Assembly: GCA_028023455.1 (NCBI GenBank)
Contig: JAQFVV010006628.1
Location: 542,772 to 606,771, forward strand
Reading direction: 5' to 3'
Length of the DNA: 64,000 nucleotides
DNA from: Epiperipatus broadwayi
Taxonomy: Eukaryota; Onychophora; Udeonychophora; Euonychophora; Peripatidae
Shown here: positions 1 to 14,175 of the stretch, one piece after another
Position numbering within the stretch: the first letter of the stretch is position 1
Layout of the letters: the number at the start of each line of letters is the position of its first letter
Program-made: the position numbers and the translations under genes
Notes under the pieces: model-generated
Databases searched by the model: none
Told to the model about the DNA's origin: nothing
The model's input: only the letters and a program-made list of their open reading frames with translations

Positions 1-1759
1 AATCTAACTACTGACTCTCTTTCAAAATATCTATAACTAAAATGTAATGGAATTATCAACTGCAAAAATGGTAATAACAATTTTAAAGGTCAGTCCACTT
101 GAAAATATTCTTTATTGTTACAAACTTTATTAACCTGGAGTGTGATATTTTACTTTTATGACTTTTACACACACAGGTGTGCTACATATGTGTGGAGTAA
201 AATGCTATATAAACGTTTTTGTGTGCCAGTGTCTGAATAATAAGGAATTGGGTAAAACTCACTTCGAACTGATATTAGACATAACATTCCCACTATGTGA
301 GTTATCTTATTATTAAAATTATAATATACTTGCTGAAAGAAGATAACAGCTAACCAGAAAATTATTTTATAACTGTCATAATTGTTTGCTTGGACAATCA
401 TTCTTGGTCTTCGACACTGACTAAATAAATTAATAGTAATGAAATATTTTAACTTTGGAATAACATCTATGATATAAGTAATGAAGTATTAACTTTTGAG
501 GAATGCTCTAATTTAAATTAAACATGTCTTATCTTTTAAAAATATCTGAATATTGAATCTACACATGAATCAATTAATTATGAAGTTTTCATTATGGGTG
601 GAAATAAGGGAAATACAATCAAACTCATAAAATTCTATATGTTGTAATTGGAAAACTATTTAATTTATATGTTGCACATTAGGTAGTAATAAAATGTTAT
701 TCATTTTATTGGGAATATTTAATATATTTGAAATATTATGTATTTAAATTTAGCAGTTTATTTTGGTTCATATTATATATTATTCTATATGTGTATGAAG
801 TTTACATATATATATATATTCTATTGTGCCTAAAATAATTATTTATTAATGTAAGTTCATGGGAATGAACATATAATATAGGGATTGAAGGGAGTCAATT
901 ATTAGGAAACGGCATTTGCATAAAGGTTCAATGACTATTTAATGAATCTATAACATGCATCAACAGCACATGGCTTGGTCCTGTATGTCTTTCCAGAGTT
1001 CTGTGTCTCTACTCATATTATATTTACTATGTATTATTATTTCACCTATGCTTTAGGCAGAGTAGGGTTTCATCTTAATTGTTTACTATACTGAAGTATT
1101 TATTTCATTTTATGTCCTAATTGACTTTAGTAAGACTGCACATGTCTCTTAATTTAGCAGATTTATTAATGAGGATCATTTTATCTCTCTTTTATTTAGA
1201 AAATAAATGTTAACACTATTTTATAATGTTATGTGGTATTAATCTGTGCTGGTGGTTTAATCCATAGAATATCATTACCATTTTTTTTATATTTTTTATA
1301 TTATTTTGTGCTGGTAATCTAATCCACAGAGTAATCAATTGTCATTTTATTATATCATTTACATTCGTTCCTGCACTGGTGATTAATCTGTGGGACAGTC
1401 TGCAATTGTGTTTGTCACTCTTATGGTGGTTAAAAAACCCAAAGAGCACTTAATACTTTGTTATTCCTTTGCATGTATAAGTACATCAGTGTGGATATCA
1501 TTGCTCTTTGTTGTATAAATGTATGTTTGAGCAGAGTCTCCATACATTATAGTGTTTACATTGTTTCCTTCATCTTTAGGTCTTTTCCTTCATCTTTAGG
1601 TCGATCTTACCAGCATTAAAGAGAGCATTCGAATGGAATTATTTTCATAATTTATTACAGGTCAATTATATGATATTCCCAACTCAGTTGAGGTTCAAAT
1701 TCCTGCTTTGATTGATTATATCATTATGGTCAAGTTTTGCAGGTTTATCAATACCAATG
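1..1759. other. AT-rich non-coding stretch with small decayed tandem repeats
   Basis: No coding frame of interest is visible. Two small repeats can be seen. A motif of the form GTGCTGGTGGTTTAATCC recurs three times, about 62-66 bases apart, between roughly 1246 and 1400, with substitutions. An 18-base motif ending CATCTTTAGGTC is duplicated head-to-tail at about 1566-1602. Nothing else is recognised. Confidence 0.6.
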
Positions 1760-3283
<1,524 letters not shown>

Positions 3284-4173
3284 CTCACTTAGTGATTGGC
3301 TACTTAGCAATGTTTCACAATAGCGATCATCATCAATTTTTATCCACTACTTTGATTTACAATCGATTATTCACTATAACAATCGGGAATTTTTTTTTGG
3401 CACATCTTGAATGACACATCTTGAATGATGTCAGAGAATATGTATTTTAAAGTCATTTTACCCAAAAAACAATCGACTTATAGCAAATATAAAATAAAAG
3501 AACAATAAACTTAGTATATGTTATAGAAAATTGGTACAGTTAGATTTTTTTTTCTTTTACAATAAGTTGAATTTTTTTTTTTTTTTCTAAAGTTGACTGA
3601 TTTGTTACTCTGGTGTAGAGAAATAATTCTTTATGTTCAATTGAATAATTTATAATTAAACATTGTTTTTTAATTTTAATAATTTCACATAAGTAATAAA
3701 CATATATGTATAGTAGTATGTAACAATATATATATATGCTCTACTTGCACAGATAAGGAAGCTAGAATAAAGTGAATTTTTTTTTTAAAAAAAAAGCACT
3801 TCAGTATGGATTTTTTTTTTCATTACGATGAAAAACTTCTGCGGAAAAATATAAAAACTTAAATTAAAATTTAGTTTTATTTTCTCTTTCTTTTTGCTAT
3901 ACTGTACTTTTTAAACAGAGAAAATATGTATTTTTTCTCCTAATGATATAAAACTTTTTTTTTAGATACTGTACAGTTTACACATCCACTGCATTCGATA
4001 AATAATTTTTTTAATATGTACTTTATTCCCAAGTTAGTGTAATTTTTTAGCTTTAGGAACCAATCAATTTTTTTCCCATAGACCCCCATTATAAATACAT
4101 ATTCTGTATACGATATTTTTGCTTAACGATGAGTTCTGGAGAATTAATTGCCATCACTAAGAGGGGTTAAGGT
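3284..4173. mobile_element. Possible decayed element with short inverted ends
   Basis: The left edge (CCTCACTTAGTGATTGGC) and the complement of the right edge (CCCCTCTTAGTGATGGCA) match at most positions, suggesting short terminal inverted repeats around an AT-rich interior full of T runs. No frame inside resembles a transposase. It could be a decayed non-autonomous DNA transposon, but the ends are short and the call rests on one pair of edges. Confidence 0.35.
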
Positions 4174-5430
4174 GTATATATAACAGTATTAAATACTGTT
4201 AATTAATGTCATCTACAAAATGTTTTTAAGATATCTTTCAAGCAGCAATGTTTGATGAAATAATCAACCAATTTTCCTGGACTTTTCTATGATCATTAAC
4301 ATCATCATCACACAGCCCTAAAACAGTTATTACCCTATCAAACTAAGTAATACAATTTCTATTAGAACACCATCTTAATGTTCAATTAGATATACCTGGG
4401 TCTCGTTTTATGCGGATTATTTTAATGCAATTTTGAAGTTATGTGATTCATGTTTCTTCTTAATATCTTTCATATTTCACTATGTTTATTAGATATCAAG
4501 AAATTTAAATTATTAATAACTTATTTTGACTTGAAATATTTTTTTTTTCAAAAATATAATGTTATATTAGCAGCTAACATGAATATGACCTGAAGCTGTA
4601 TTTAGAATCATAGCTTCTATGTAAATAACCTACTTATACTAATGAGTAAATAACAATAATAGATTTATATGTACGTATAAAAATATCGCAATAAATATTC
4701 AAAAATTTTAAATTTTTAAAATGTATTTTGTTAGATATAACAGAAACAAATATTTTTTTAGATTTTTAAAATAAATAATAATGAAAATTTTATTGATTTT
4801 ATAAACTGAAACTAATCTTGTATAATCTTTTTGTTTTGATTGCGATCTCATTTTTTTAATATAGAAACAGAAAACCATTAACACAGCACAAAACTGAAAG
4901 TGGCACTAGTTGTACATCACATCACAAATCTGATTTCTTACCAGTTCACAAATGAACACATATTGTCAAATAGTGGTAATGATTAAAATATGTATGAAAA
5001 ATGTAAAATTAAGTACTGTAGTTAATAAAAAAGTAAAAAAAGTTTGTCTTGTATTAATTTTTTTCAAATATTTGAAATTTTTTATTAGTCATACTTTATT
5101 TCCTTATTTTTTTAATGCAAATTTTAAAGTAATTTTTCCTTGTTGCTTTGCTTTTATGCCGATTTCTGAAAATTACAGACCCTATCCCCCATTTTTCAAG
5201 GTAAGTTAAGTTTATTTTTGTGTGATTTCTTTTGTGCACATTTCCTGAGGAACCTATTTACCACATAAAATGAGACCCAGGTGTATTTAGTTGTGATAAA
5301 ACTTAAAACTCCCTTGCATTAGCTTAATGGCAAGGCAGAGCTTTAAAGAAACTCATTTTTAAATAATTTTGTTTTCAAATAAACATTTAAGTAGAAATAT
5401 TTAAACAATCAATGAAATTCCCTACTAATT
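4174..5430. other. AT-rich non-coding stretch, nothing recognised
   Basis: The short frame near 4952-5209 has no recognisable motif and base composition like its surroundings, so I treat it as chance. Confidence 0.5.
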
Positions 5431-5880
5431 AAATGCTATGTGTGGATGTATTGTATGGTTATGAAACATGGTTAATGAATAATAAAATTAGGAACAGATT
5501 GGAAGCCTTTGAAATATGATCATGGAGAAGAATGCAAAAAATCAGTTGAATGAATAAAATAACAAATAAATAAGTTTTGAAAAGAATAAATGATAAAAAA
5601 AATTGATTGAGGAAATTAGAAATAAAAAGTGAAACTGGATTGGACATATATTAAGAAAAAAGTTAGTTTAATGAAAGATGTTTTGGAAGGAATGGTGAGT
5701 GGAAACAAGAAGAAATTATGGAAAAGATTGACACTGTTGGATGATATAAGAAATGGGAATTGTCACATGGAATTGAAGAGCTGGGCAATGAAGAGAGTGT
5801 AGAAAAGTGGATGAATTGGCACTATGACTACTCTCTGGACCTGTCCATGAGACAGAATACTATTGATAATAATGGTGATT
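5431..5880 (+). pseudogene. Decayed LINE: C-terminal end of reverse transcriptase ORF
   Basis: Reading the plus strand with at least two frame changes and several in-frame stops gives, in order, KCYVW, YGYETW, RLEAFE, SWRRMQKIS, a run of basic residues, WIGHILR, and then MKDVLEGMVSGNKKK. This is the ordered set of landmarks seen just after the catalytic domain in a very common class of non-LTR retrotransposon polyproteins (the KCYVW...YGCETW...WIGHILR tail). The stops and frameshifts show it is dead. Only the tail is present, as expected for a 5'-truncated LINE insertion. The matching minus-strand ORF in this interval is only a shadow. Confidence 0.8.
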
Positions 5881-8044
5881 AATATATAACGACATTAAAT
5901 AATGTTATTTAAATTTATTAATAGCTAGAGAAATTTTTTACAATCTTTTAAACCACAAGCTTATACTTAAAAAAAATCAACTAAACTCAACTGAAATATG
6001 CTTGGTCGAAGATTTCATTAAACATTGCAGTTTCTATAGGTAATGTAAGTTAAATTAATGATGTTTAACATTGTTACGTGATTATGTGTTGTTTAATTAA
6101 TTATTTTCACAAACACACGCATATATACACATTACATATACCTTTTTTGTTTTTGCAAATCTTAGTGCATTTGGTTTAATATATATATGGAAAATATATA
6201 TATTTATCAATCTATGTAGAGCTAAATTTAAAGTATCATATATTTTAAATAACGTAATATAAAATAAATGGCCTAAGCTCTTATATTTAAAATATAATGG
6301 CAATTAGTAATGTTCCAAATATAATCTACCTTAAAATTAAGATTACAAAAAAAAGGTGAGAACAATTAATCTAGTGTATTTAATAAAAATTATATACAGT
6401 ATATACCATCATTACTATAATTATATATATACTATAAAAAGAAGATATTTGCTAGTCATCCATAATTTCCACTTTAAATACATTTAAAATGTCCACTGCT
6501 ATTTTATTTAAATGCTTTATTAGCTCTATACGATGCACTGTAAAGTTCATGTCGATGTTTTCATACATGTCTATAAAATACTACGTATTTTTAGAATTAT
6601 TTTATTATTTTCTAAACAACATTTATTTATACTGTGTATTAAAAAGGCAAAAATAATATTTTTATCGGAGCATCAGTATTTTACAATCATGAAAACGAAC
6701 ATGGACAATTAGTATGATGTTTGTTGAAGTAGTTACGAATAATGAAACGATAGAAATAGGGAGGAAAAGCATGGTTTATTGAACAAAAATAATATATGAT
6801 GAATCAGAGAGTTAAATAGCGTTCATACAAATAAACAATAGATATTTTAAATTTTGTTTAAAGCGGAAGTGTTACAATATTCAGACTATGACTATAAATA
6901 TGAAAATTAATACATTGAATGCATATTAAGTTTACTAAAATAAAGATTAAACTATATATATACTCTGTTATAATGTTCATATATATATATGATATTAATT
7001 TAAAACAAAAGATATTGAATTTATCAAATCAATATTTTGACTTTATGAAAAAAAAAAAAATGTTTTGTGAGTCAAATATTCTACAAAATCCAAATGGTTC
7101 TTATTTAATTGCAAATATATAATTACTGATTTTTTCGATAATCTATATGAAATATGATCAAGACCATTTGTGTTTATTATTAAAAAAATAAAATCATGAG
7201 ATTTCTTTGAGTATTTTTCCAATAGGCAATACTCAGTTGACTAACTTTTACTGTGATGTAGTCTCTGAAGCAGAAAACAACTTTACTTTCACTGAATTCC
7301 AAAGCAAAAAAGTTTTACCAGATGTTCTCTGCTTGGAGATTAAAATGTGGTTTTAAGTTTTGATAAGATTCGTCTATCTATAAATTATTTCTTTAACAGA
7401 GAATTTACCATGAACAAAGGACTTGAGATTTAAACCCTATCACCTTATTAAACATTTGAACAGCTCTAATATTCATTTTACTATTTACAAAATGTCTAGT
7501 TGGCTATTGAGTCATATCTCTTGAGTGCACTATATAAATCTAATAAAACGTCATACACATTTTACTACAGACTGCCATTAATAAAAGCTTGTGATTGTAT
7601 TAATTCAATGCTTTATATATGCTTTTACTTTTTTGTTTTTATTTTGTTTACCTTGCACAGAAAGAAATAAAATCTTTTTTGAACTTTTAATTAATAATCA
7701 TTATCAATCGTCATATGATCAAGGTGTTCAAAAGTTCATGTGACGTGATTATGACGTGAACACAGAAAAGATGGCTGAACTCAGAAGGCCCATTCAATAG
7801 ACCAAACTGAGATTTTATTTTTCTTAGATGGAAATTAACCCAGAATCTTTAGCTCTAGGGTCCATTAATCTTACTACTAGGTTAAATCATGTTGCCTAAG
7901 CTTTTAATTGCACGAATGATTTTAACTATCATCAAAAATTATATTTAACATAATTTATCTTATTTTTTAATCACTTATACAAGCTTAAGACATAGAAAAT
8001 AACTTATTTTTTATAAGTTTTTTAATTTATAAAAGTTTTATTCA
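5881..8044. other. AT-rich non-coding stretch, nothing recognised
   Basis: Several short frames (for example near 6097-6303 and 6919-7122) lie here. None has a motif or a composition different from the background. Confidence 0.5.
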
Positions 8045-8376
8045 GTGATCAGCTTTCAAGAGACTTCTTGCTCTCATATTTATAGCTACTATCTTGTTAA
8101 AAACTTCTTTGCTAGAAAGAAAATTTATGCAAAATAATGCAAATTAGTTATAACTGCCATTTTCGGGACATGGCAAAGCAGAGAAGCGTTGCACATGGCG
8201 GGAGATCCTGTGTCCATTAATCAAAGAGAAGCTTGATTTGCCCTGTCCCGAAAATAGCAGTTATAACTAATTTGCATTATTTTGCATAAGTTTTCCTTCT
8301 AACAACTCAGTTTTTAACAAGATGGTAGCTATGAATATGAGAGCAAGAAGTCTCTCGAAAGCGCTCAGCTGAAATA
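8045..8376. mobile_element. Fold-back with about 130-bp arms around a Penelope-type remnant
   Basis: The left arm (about 8045-8172) and right arm (about 8244-8376) are inverted copies of each other; landmarks are AGAGACTTCTTGCTCTCAT and TTTGCATTATTTTGCATAA. The short spacer read on the plus strand gives GDPVSINQREA, a stop, then FALSRK. It aligns with SDTTDINRREACFCISKK at the end of the GIY-YIG frame at 35 kb, and the sequence just downstream is also related between the two loci. I therefore read this as two 3' ends of a Penelope-like element in inverted orientation. The protein part is too short to be certain on its own. Confidence 0.6.
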
Positions 8377-9689
8377 GAATTTTACATTTGCTTTCAATTA
8401 TATATACTAGCCTCAATATCTGTGCGTTCAGCATATATATATAATACTTACAATTTAATGAAGTAAATAATTCAATTATAACTATGTGGTATGATTTACA
8501 CTGTAACTTAGACAAAAGCAAGTCCTAGCATGCAGGATAAATAAAATAATCATGTGATCAGTTTTTTAGAATGCCATGAAGCAACTAAATTATTAAAATA
8601 AGCTCAACAGATCTATTAAATTGAATATATTAATTTTATTTTATTGGCTGGGCTTTAAACAGGAATCTTTAGCTTGGCAATCAATCTTTCTCACTACCAA
8701 TAAATTAAAGTGTGCAATGCATTACACACGCATACTGCTAAAATAAAAATGCTATGTTAAATATTCCTGTGTGTGTTATCACAATGTTACTTTCAGGTTT
8801 TGTTTATATCTTCACGTTGTTCTAAATTTAATAATTTTTATTTATGAAATTATTAATTACTGGAGTAGCTGCTGTAACTGCAAATTTAGCATATTGTGTT
8901 ATTTTTATTAATTTACACACCAGCAGTCTCTCATTTATATTATGTTTGATTACAAATTTATTTTTAAAAAAACAACTGGAAAAAAAAAACCAACAAATTA
9001 TGGTGAAATTATAGGGGTTTTTTTTTTCTATTTTTAAACTTCAATTATATCATAAATATTTCTTAATTCGACACTGTTGTACCCATTTAAAATTGGGAAC
9101 TTAAGAGTATACTCCTACCAGTCAATACATAAATTATCTATTAAAATATAAATGAAAATAAAATATTTTACTTTATAATAGAAAAGTTGATTCATAGTGT
9201 TCAATTTTCATATAAAGATTAGCCTTAACACCATCTAATTACCAATACCATACTTAATGTATTTTTTAGGAATAAATAAACAATAGAGTTGTCCAGTTAT
9301 TTGTTGAAGAATTAATCACCAATTCAAATGTAATGTGATTTATATTTTTTCTTATACCAGACCGTAAACAATGAATTTTATCGTTATTATTCTGTTATAT
9401 TTTTATCATCTTCACTCAGTTTTTTGAATTTACATCCTAAGCATATATAAATAACTTTTAGTCTCATGAGTTAATTAATCTAATGGACTATACAATTATT
9501 TATAATTTCACATACATGAACCATTTTCCAAGATACACATACGTAATAAAATATCATAGTTTTCATTTTAAAATACCACATTTCATAATCTTGATTACTA
9601 TTTAAAATTAGCAACAACAAATTTCAAAGGCATTGCTCTATTTACTATGATCATTTAACTTTACCTTTCTTATTGCATTGTCAAATCCA
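8377..9689. other. AT-rich non-coding stretch, nothing recognised
   Basis: Homopolymer runs and AT-rich sequence only. The minus-strand frame at 8267-8521 runs through the arm of the preceding fold-back and is not a gene. Confidence 0.5.
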
Positions 9690-9907
9690 TATATATTAAT
9701 ATAATCTATGTTCTTTATAACTTTTAACAATGCTTTTTTACAACTTACTATTGATGGTTTCGATTGCCACAGCGACCTTCTTCAGAACTTCTACTTATAT
9801 TTTCAAATATAAATAGAAGTTCTGAAGAAGCTATCAAAACCATCAATAGTGGATTGTAAGAAAGCATTGTAAAAAGGAATAAAGAACATAGATGATATTA
9901 ATATTAC
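9690..9907. repeat. Fold-back repeat of the CTGAAGA...GAAAC family
   Basis: Two arms of about 85-90 bases are inverted copies (landmarks ACAATGCTTTTTTACAA and its complement; AGAAGTTCTGAAGAAG). The minus-strand reading of the left arm contains CTGAAGA, a pairing segment, then GAAACC. This arrangement is shared with the fold-backs at 17.0, 33.6 and 35.5 kb and with a half copy at 49.5 kb. It is the element most similar to the one at 17040-17384. Confidence 0.8.
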
Positions 9908-10119
9908 ATGATCATTTAACTAATACAATCAATTATTTTATTTTACATCGAAATTGATATGTTAGATGGCTGTTAAAATATGTTATTATCCTTTCAATAA
10001 TTTGCAAAATCTTTACTTGTATATAGGCTAATGATATGTTATCTATTAAAAATATACTGTATGTAATAGGTTTAAATTATAATAATGGTAAATTGAATAA
10101 AAACACTAATGGTTTTATT

Positions 10120-11090
10120 GCAGTTTGCACACTAGAACTGCAGCACCAGTATCAAGGCTGGGATCTCTCAATCCCAAGTCAGATATTCTACCAAATTGCA
10201 TGAAAATGTGCATAGCAAATGATAATGACATTATTGCTTAGGAATTTACACAAACTTTGAGTGCCAGAACTGTGAGTTCCAGAATCAATCCTGGAACATT
10301 CTGATCCCAAATCAGATGCTCTACCAAACTGCATCAAAATCACTTGGGAATTCATATGAAGTTCTAGTGCAAGAACTGTGAGTGCCGGAATAGATCCTGG
10401 GACCTTTGGATTCCAAATTGGATGCTCTACCAACTGCATTAAAATGTGCAGAGTAAATGTTAATGGCATTATTGCTTAGGAATTTACACAAAGTTCGAGT
10501 GCCAGAACTGAGAGTGCCAGAATCGATCCTCGGACCTTTCTGATCCCAAATCAAATGCTCTACTAAATTACATCAAAATGTGCAGAGTAAATGCTAATGG
10601 CATTATTGCTTGGGAATTCATATGAAGTTTGAGTGCCAGAATCAATCCTTGGAACTTCTAATCCCAAATCGGATGCTCTACCAAACTGCCTTAAAATGTG
10701 CAGAGTAAATGCAATATTTCTTGAGAATTTCTACAAAGTTTGAGTGCTAGAACTAAGAGTGCCAGAATCTATCCTGGGACCTTTCTGATCCCAAATCAAA
10801 TGCTCTACCAAATTACATAAAAATGTGCAGAGTAAATGATAATGGCATTATTGCTGGGGAATACAAAGTTTGATTGCCAGAACTGTGAGTGCCAGAATCA
10901 ATCCTCGGACCTTCTAATCCCAAATTGGATGCTCTACCAAACTGCATTAAAATATGCAGAGAAAATGCTAATGACATTATTGCTTGGGAATTCATACGAA
11001 GTTTGAGTGCCAGAACTGTGAGTGCCAGAATTGATCCTGGGACTTTCTGATCCCAAATCAGATGCTTTACCAACTGCATCAAAACACAAA
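10120..11090 (-). repeat. Tandem array of about eight tRNA-like SINE units
   Basis: A landmark (CCCAAAT followed by GATGCTCTACC) recurs near 10174, 10306, 10413, 10545, 10662, 10789, 10918 and 11051, a spacing of 107-133 bases. On the minus strand each unit reads like the body of a tRNA: an A-box-like CAGTTGGTAGAGCATC, an anticodon arm in which TCTGA pairs perfectly with TCAGA around the loop TTTGGGA, and a B-box-like GGATCGATTCTGG. The loop would place TGG at the anticodon, as in tRNA-Pro, although divergence makes the isotype tentative. SINEs normally sit alone, so an eight-fold head-to-tail array is unusual. Short open frames across it are by-products of the repeat. Confidence 0.8.
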
Positions 11091-11640
11091 TAATAAATAA
11101 TAATAGTAATAAAATAAAAGTTTAAGCAGAAATATTTGTGATTACTTTGTACTTATTATCAACTGAACGTATGCGGGCAAAAGTAAATATCATGTGATTT
11201 TCCAGGAATTGCATAGTTCAATATTAGCACATTATGTCTAGTTACTATAGAATTTTTAAATTTACTTATAAAAATGCTTTTTTTTTCTTTCTAGGATGTC
11301 TATCTTCATGTACTATTCTTATATGATCTGAATTAAATACTATTATATAAAAAGGTTATAAATAATCAATCATGTACAGTTTCAATTTTCCAAATCTTGT
11401 AGTTTTAAATTTACTTTGAATTCTAATCACTCAAGAATATTACATGGAAAAAAATATCATAGCAAGAGAAAAATTAAAAAGGTAACTCTTATAAAGAAAA
11501 TTAAATTGTAAAAGAAATAATCTGCTAATATTGATCTATTAGGAATTAAATAATCATGTCCATATCTAATTTTTGCCTGCACAAATAGAGTTGCCAATGT
11601 CTACTATATAATCGAAAGCACTTCTATTTAAATTTTTCAT
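11091..11640. other. AT-rich non-coding stretch, nothing recognised
   Basis: AT-rich sequence between the tRNA-like array and the family B cluster. No motif was found. Confidence 0.5.
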
Positions 11641-12790
11641 CCTATCCATGTTGATCATAAGTCACTCCGATCCTCATGTACAGGACACAATCCATTTACA
11701 TACATATACGAGGGATGGGCAGATCTTACAGCACTATATTTTTAATATATACATTTTTTCTACAGTACAGGCTTTTTCATACCTGCACTCCAATATGTAA
11801 TATACAGAGGGTTGGAGCTCAGACTTTCACATGACCCTCAATTATCCATGCTATCTCATACTGCTGACACACTTGATCACACACATGTTGAAAAGATAAA
11901 TAATCACCAATAGACATATTTTGTGCTAAACCAGCATTCATCAGTTGGTCCAGATTATCATCTTCATGCATATATACAATCAATGCTCATCTTATATTAA
12001 GATAGCCAATCTACATATTTTAATGGACTGGCTACAATACACTCCACCCCACAACTCTTCAGCTGCCCATTTCATTGAAAATCTGATGATGGAACACTCA
12101 AAGCCCTCATTGGTGCCAACCTTCTCATCCTACCAATGTTGATCATAAGTTTCTGACCCCTCATGTACAGGACATGATCCATTTACAAACATATATGGTG
12201 GATGGGCATACCTTACAGCACTATATTTTATTTTTTTCTATAGTACAGGCTTTTTATACCTGCACTCCAATATGTAATATATAGGGGTTTGAACTCAGAC
12301 TTTTACATGATCCTCAATTATCCATGCTATCTCATACTGCTGACACCCTTGATCACATCCATGTTGAAAAGATAAATAATCACCAATATACAAATTTTGT
12401 GCTAAAACAGCACTCATCAGTTGGTCTATAAGAGGGCTTTGAGCATTCCATCATCAGATTTTCAATGAAATGGATGGCTGAAGAGTTGTGGAGTGTAGTG
12501 GATTGAAGTTTGTCCATTAAAGTATAAAGATAGGCTATCTTAATATAAGATGAGCACTGATTGCATATATGGGTGGAGATGATAATTTGGACCAACTGAT
12601 GAGTGCTGGTGTAGCATGGAATATGTATATTGGAGTTTATTTATCTTTTCAACATGTGTCATCAAGTATGTCAGCAGTATAAGATAGCATGGATAATTGA
12701 GGGTCGTGTGACAGTCTGAGTTCAAACCCTTATATATTACATATTGGAGTGAAGATATGAAAAAACCTGTACTGTAGAAAAAATTTATAT
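11640..12790. repeat. Family B repeats: one tandem pair and one inverted copy
   Basis: A unit running from TTGATCATAAGT through GGGATGGGCA, ATGCTATCTCATACTGCTGA and CAGTTGGTCCAGATTATC is present twice in the same orientation, with a period of about 488 bases (the landmark starts at about 11651 and 12139). A third copy follows inverted (about 12425-12780). On the strand opposite to the first copies, each unit carries a tRNA-like segment with a B-box such as GAGTTCGAATCC and a hammerhead-like segment starting CCAACTGATGA. Further copies lie at 13040-14170, 15410-15740 and 24950-25205. Confidence 0.8.
11897..11960 (-). ncRNA. Hammerhead-like motif of family B (core G missing)
   Basis: The minus strand reads a stem I side (GATAATC, internal loop, CCAA), then CTGATGA, a GTGC/GCAC-type stem II with loop TGGTTTA, then AAAA in place of the required GAAA, an A/U-rich stem III, and TTGG followed by GATTATT. 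CCAA pairs with TTGG and GATAATC pairs with GATTATT, so the overall shape is a type I hammerhead. The conserved G of the second core segment is A here and in most other copies (12.4, 15.5 and 25.1 kb). This predicts loss of catalysis, so I call it hammerhead-like only. Confidence 0.5.
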
Positions 12791-12794
12791 ACTA

Positions 12795-13040
12795 AATTTT
12801 TATATTATTATTAATTATTATTTACTATTATTATAATTTAAAATTGTTATATATTAATGTTAAATATTAATGACTAGAAATTGTAAAAAATTAAACGACA
12901 GTTTTATCAACTTTTAAAATTCCTTGCCTAATTGTCAGGTAATAAAACATCAAAATAAAAATTTTGTTATCAGATCTATATACCCCCTCCCCCAAACGGA
13001 CATATTGCAACACATATTTTCTTTGAACTGAGAACTTTTT
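12795..13040. other. AT-rich spacer inside the family B cluster
   Basis: AT-rich sequence with no similarity to family B that I can see, and no other feature. Confidence 0.4.
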
Positions 13041-14175
13041 CCAGTGATTCTTGAACTAGAAAATCACTTTAGACAATATACAAAATGAGATAATATAAAA
13101 GGAATTCGAACTCAAGACTTTCACACGACCCTCAACTCTCCATGCCATTGCATATTGCTGACCCATCTGGTCACACACATGTTGAAAAGATAAATAATCA
13201 CTAATACATGTATTTCAACCCAGCACTCACCAGTTGGTATAGATTACCATGTCTACACATATATACAATCAGTGCTCAGCTTTATATTAAGATAGCCAAT
13301 CTTCATACTTTAATGAACAGGCTTCAAACCACTCCAACTCACAACTCTTCAGCCATCCATTTCATTGAAAATCTGATGATGGAATGTTCAAAGCCAAGTG
13401 GGTCAGTAATATGAGATGGCATGGAGAATTAAGGGTCGTGTGAAAGTCTGAGTTCGAATCCCTTGTATATTACATTATATGTGCAATCGTGTGTAAGTCT
13501 GTACAGTGTATTAAATTACATATTGAAACATAGTGTGTTAAAAGTCTGCCCATCCCTCACATATGTATGTAAAAATGGATTATTCTCCAATACATGAGGG
13601 GTCAGAATGACTAATGTCAACCTTGGCACTCATGTGGGCTTTGAATGTTCCATCATCAGAGTTTCAATGAAATAGATGTCTGAAGAGGAGTGGTTTGGAA
13701 CCTTTCCATCAAAGTATGAAAATTGCCTATCTTAATATAAAATTGAGCACTGATTGTATATATGTGGTGTGGAGATGGTAATCTGGATCAACTGATGAGT
13801 GCTGGTTTAGCACATAATACGAATATTGATCACATGACCACCACTTCTTATGCTTGTGTATAAATGTTGTTAAAACAGGCAAAACTCACTATACGTATTG
13901 CCACACACAGCAAGCTAGAGTAATCAATGGATGCCAGAAGGCTTGTGCATAAAATCCCCATTACTCGAGCTTGCTGTGTGTGACAATACGTATAGTGAGT
14001 TTTGCCCGTTATAATACAAATATTGGTGATTATTTATACATGGGTGTGATCAGGTGGGTCAGTAATATGAGATGGCATGGAGAGTTGAGGGTCATGTGAA
14101 GGTTTGAGTTCAAACCCGTTATATATTACATTATGTGTGCAGATGTATGTAAGCCTGTATAGTGTATTAAGTTAA
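13041..14175 (+). repeat. Family B copies, one split by a family A insertion
   Basis: A family B copy with the same orientation as the 11.6 kb copy (about 13041-13400) is followed by a plus-oriented stretch. That stretch has a tRNA-like segment (B-box GAGTTCGAATCC near 13451), a hammerhead-like segment starting near 13778, then after an interruption another tRNA-like segment (near 14100). Removing the interruption gives a period of roughly 460 bases between the tRNA-like segments. The interruption (13829-14010) is a family A element that landed inside the hammerhead-like segment, so family A was still inserting after this B copy existed. Confidence 0.75.
13829..14010. mobile_element. Family A insertion A1 with 15-bp target duplication
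   Basis: The element starts ATCACATGACCACC and ends GTTTTGCCCGTT. It is flanked by ATAATACGAATATTG (13814-13828) and ATAATACAAATATTG (14011-14025), a 15-base direct repeat with one mismatch. Nearly all of it is an inverted repeat (GGCAAAACTCACTATACG on the left, its complement on the right) around a short centre. The hammerhead portion found in longer family A copies is deleted here. Confidence 0.85.

Noticed and set aside
10188-10554. Overlapping open frames in the tandem array as genes
   Set aside because: They shift frame from unit to unit and follow the repeat period, so they are by-products of repeated sequence.
10120-11090. CRISPR-like array at the regular tRNA-like repeat
   Set aside because: The repeats are over 100 bases, diverged, directly abutting and tRNA-like, in an animal-type sequence. 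There are no unique spacers of constant size.
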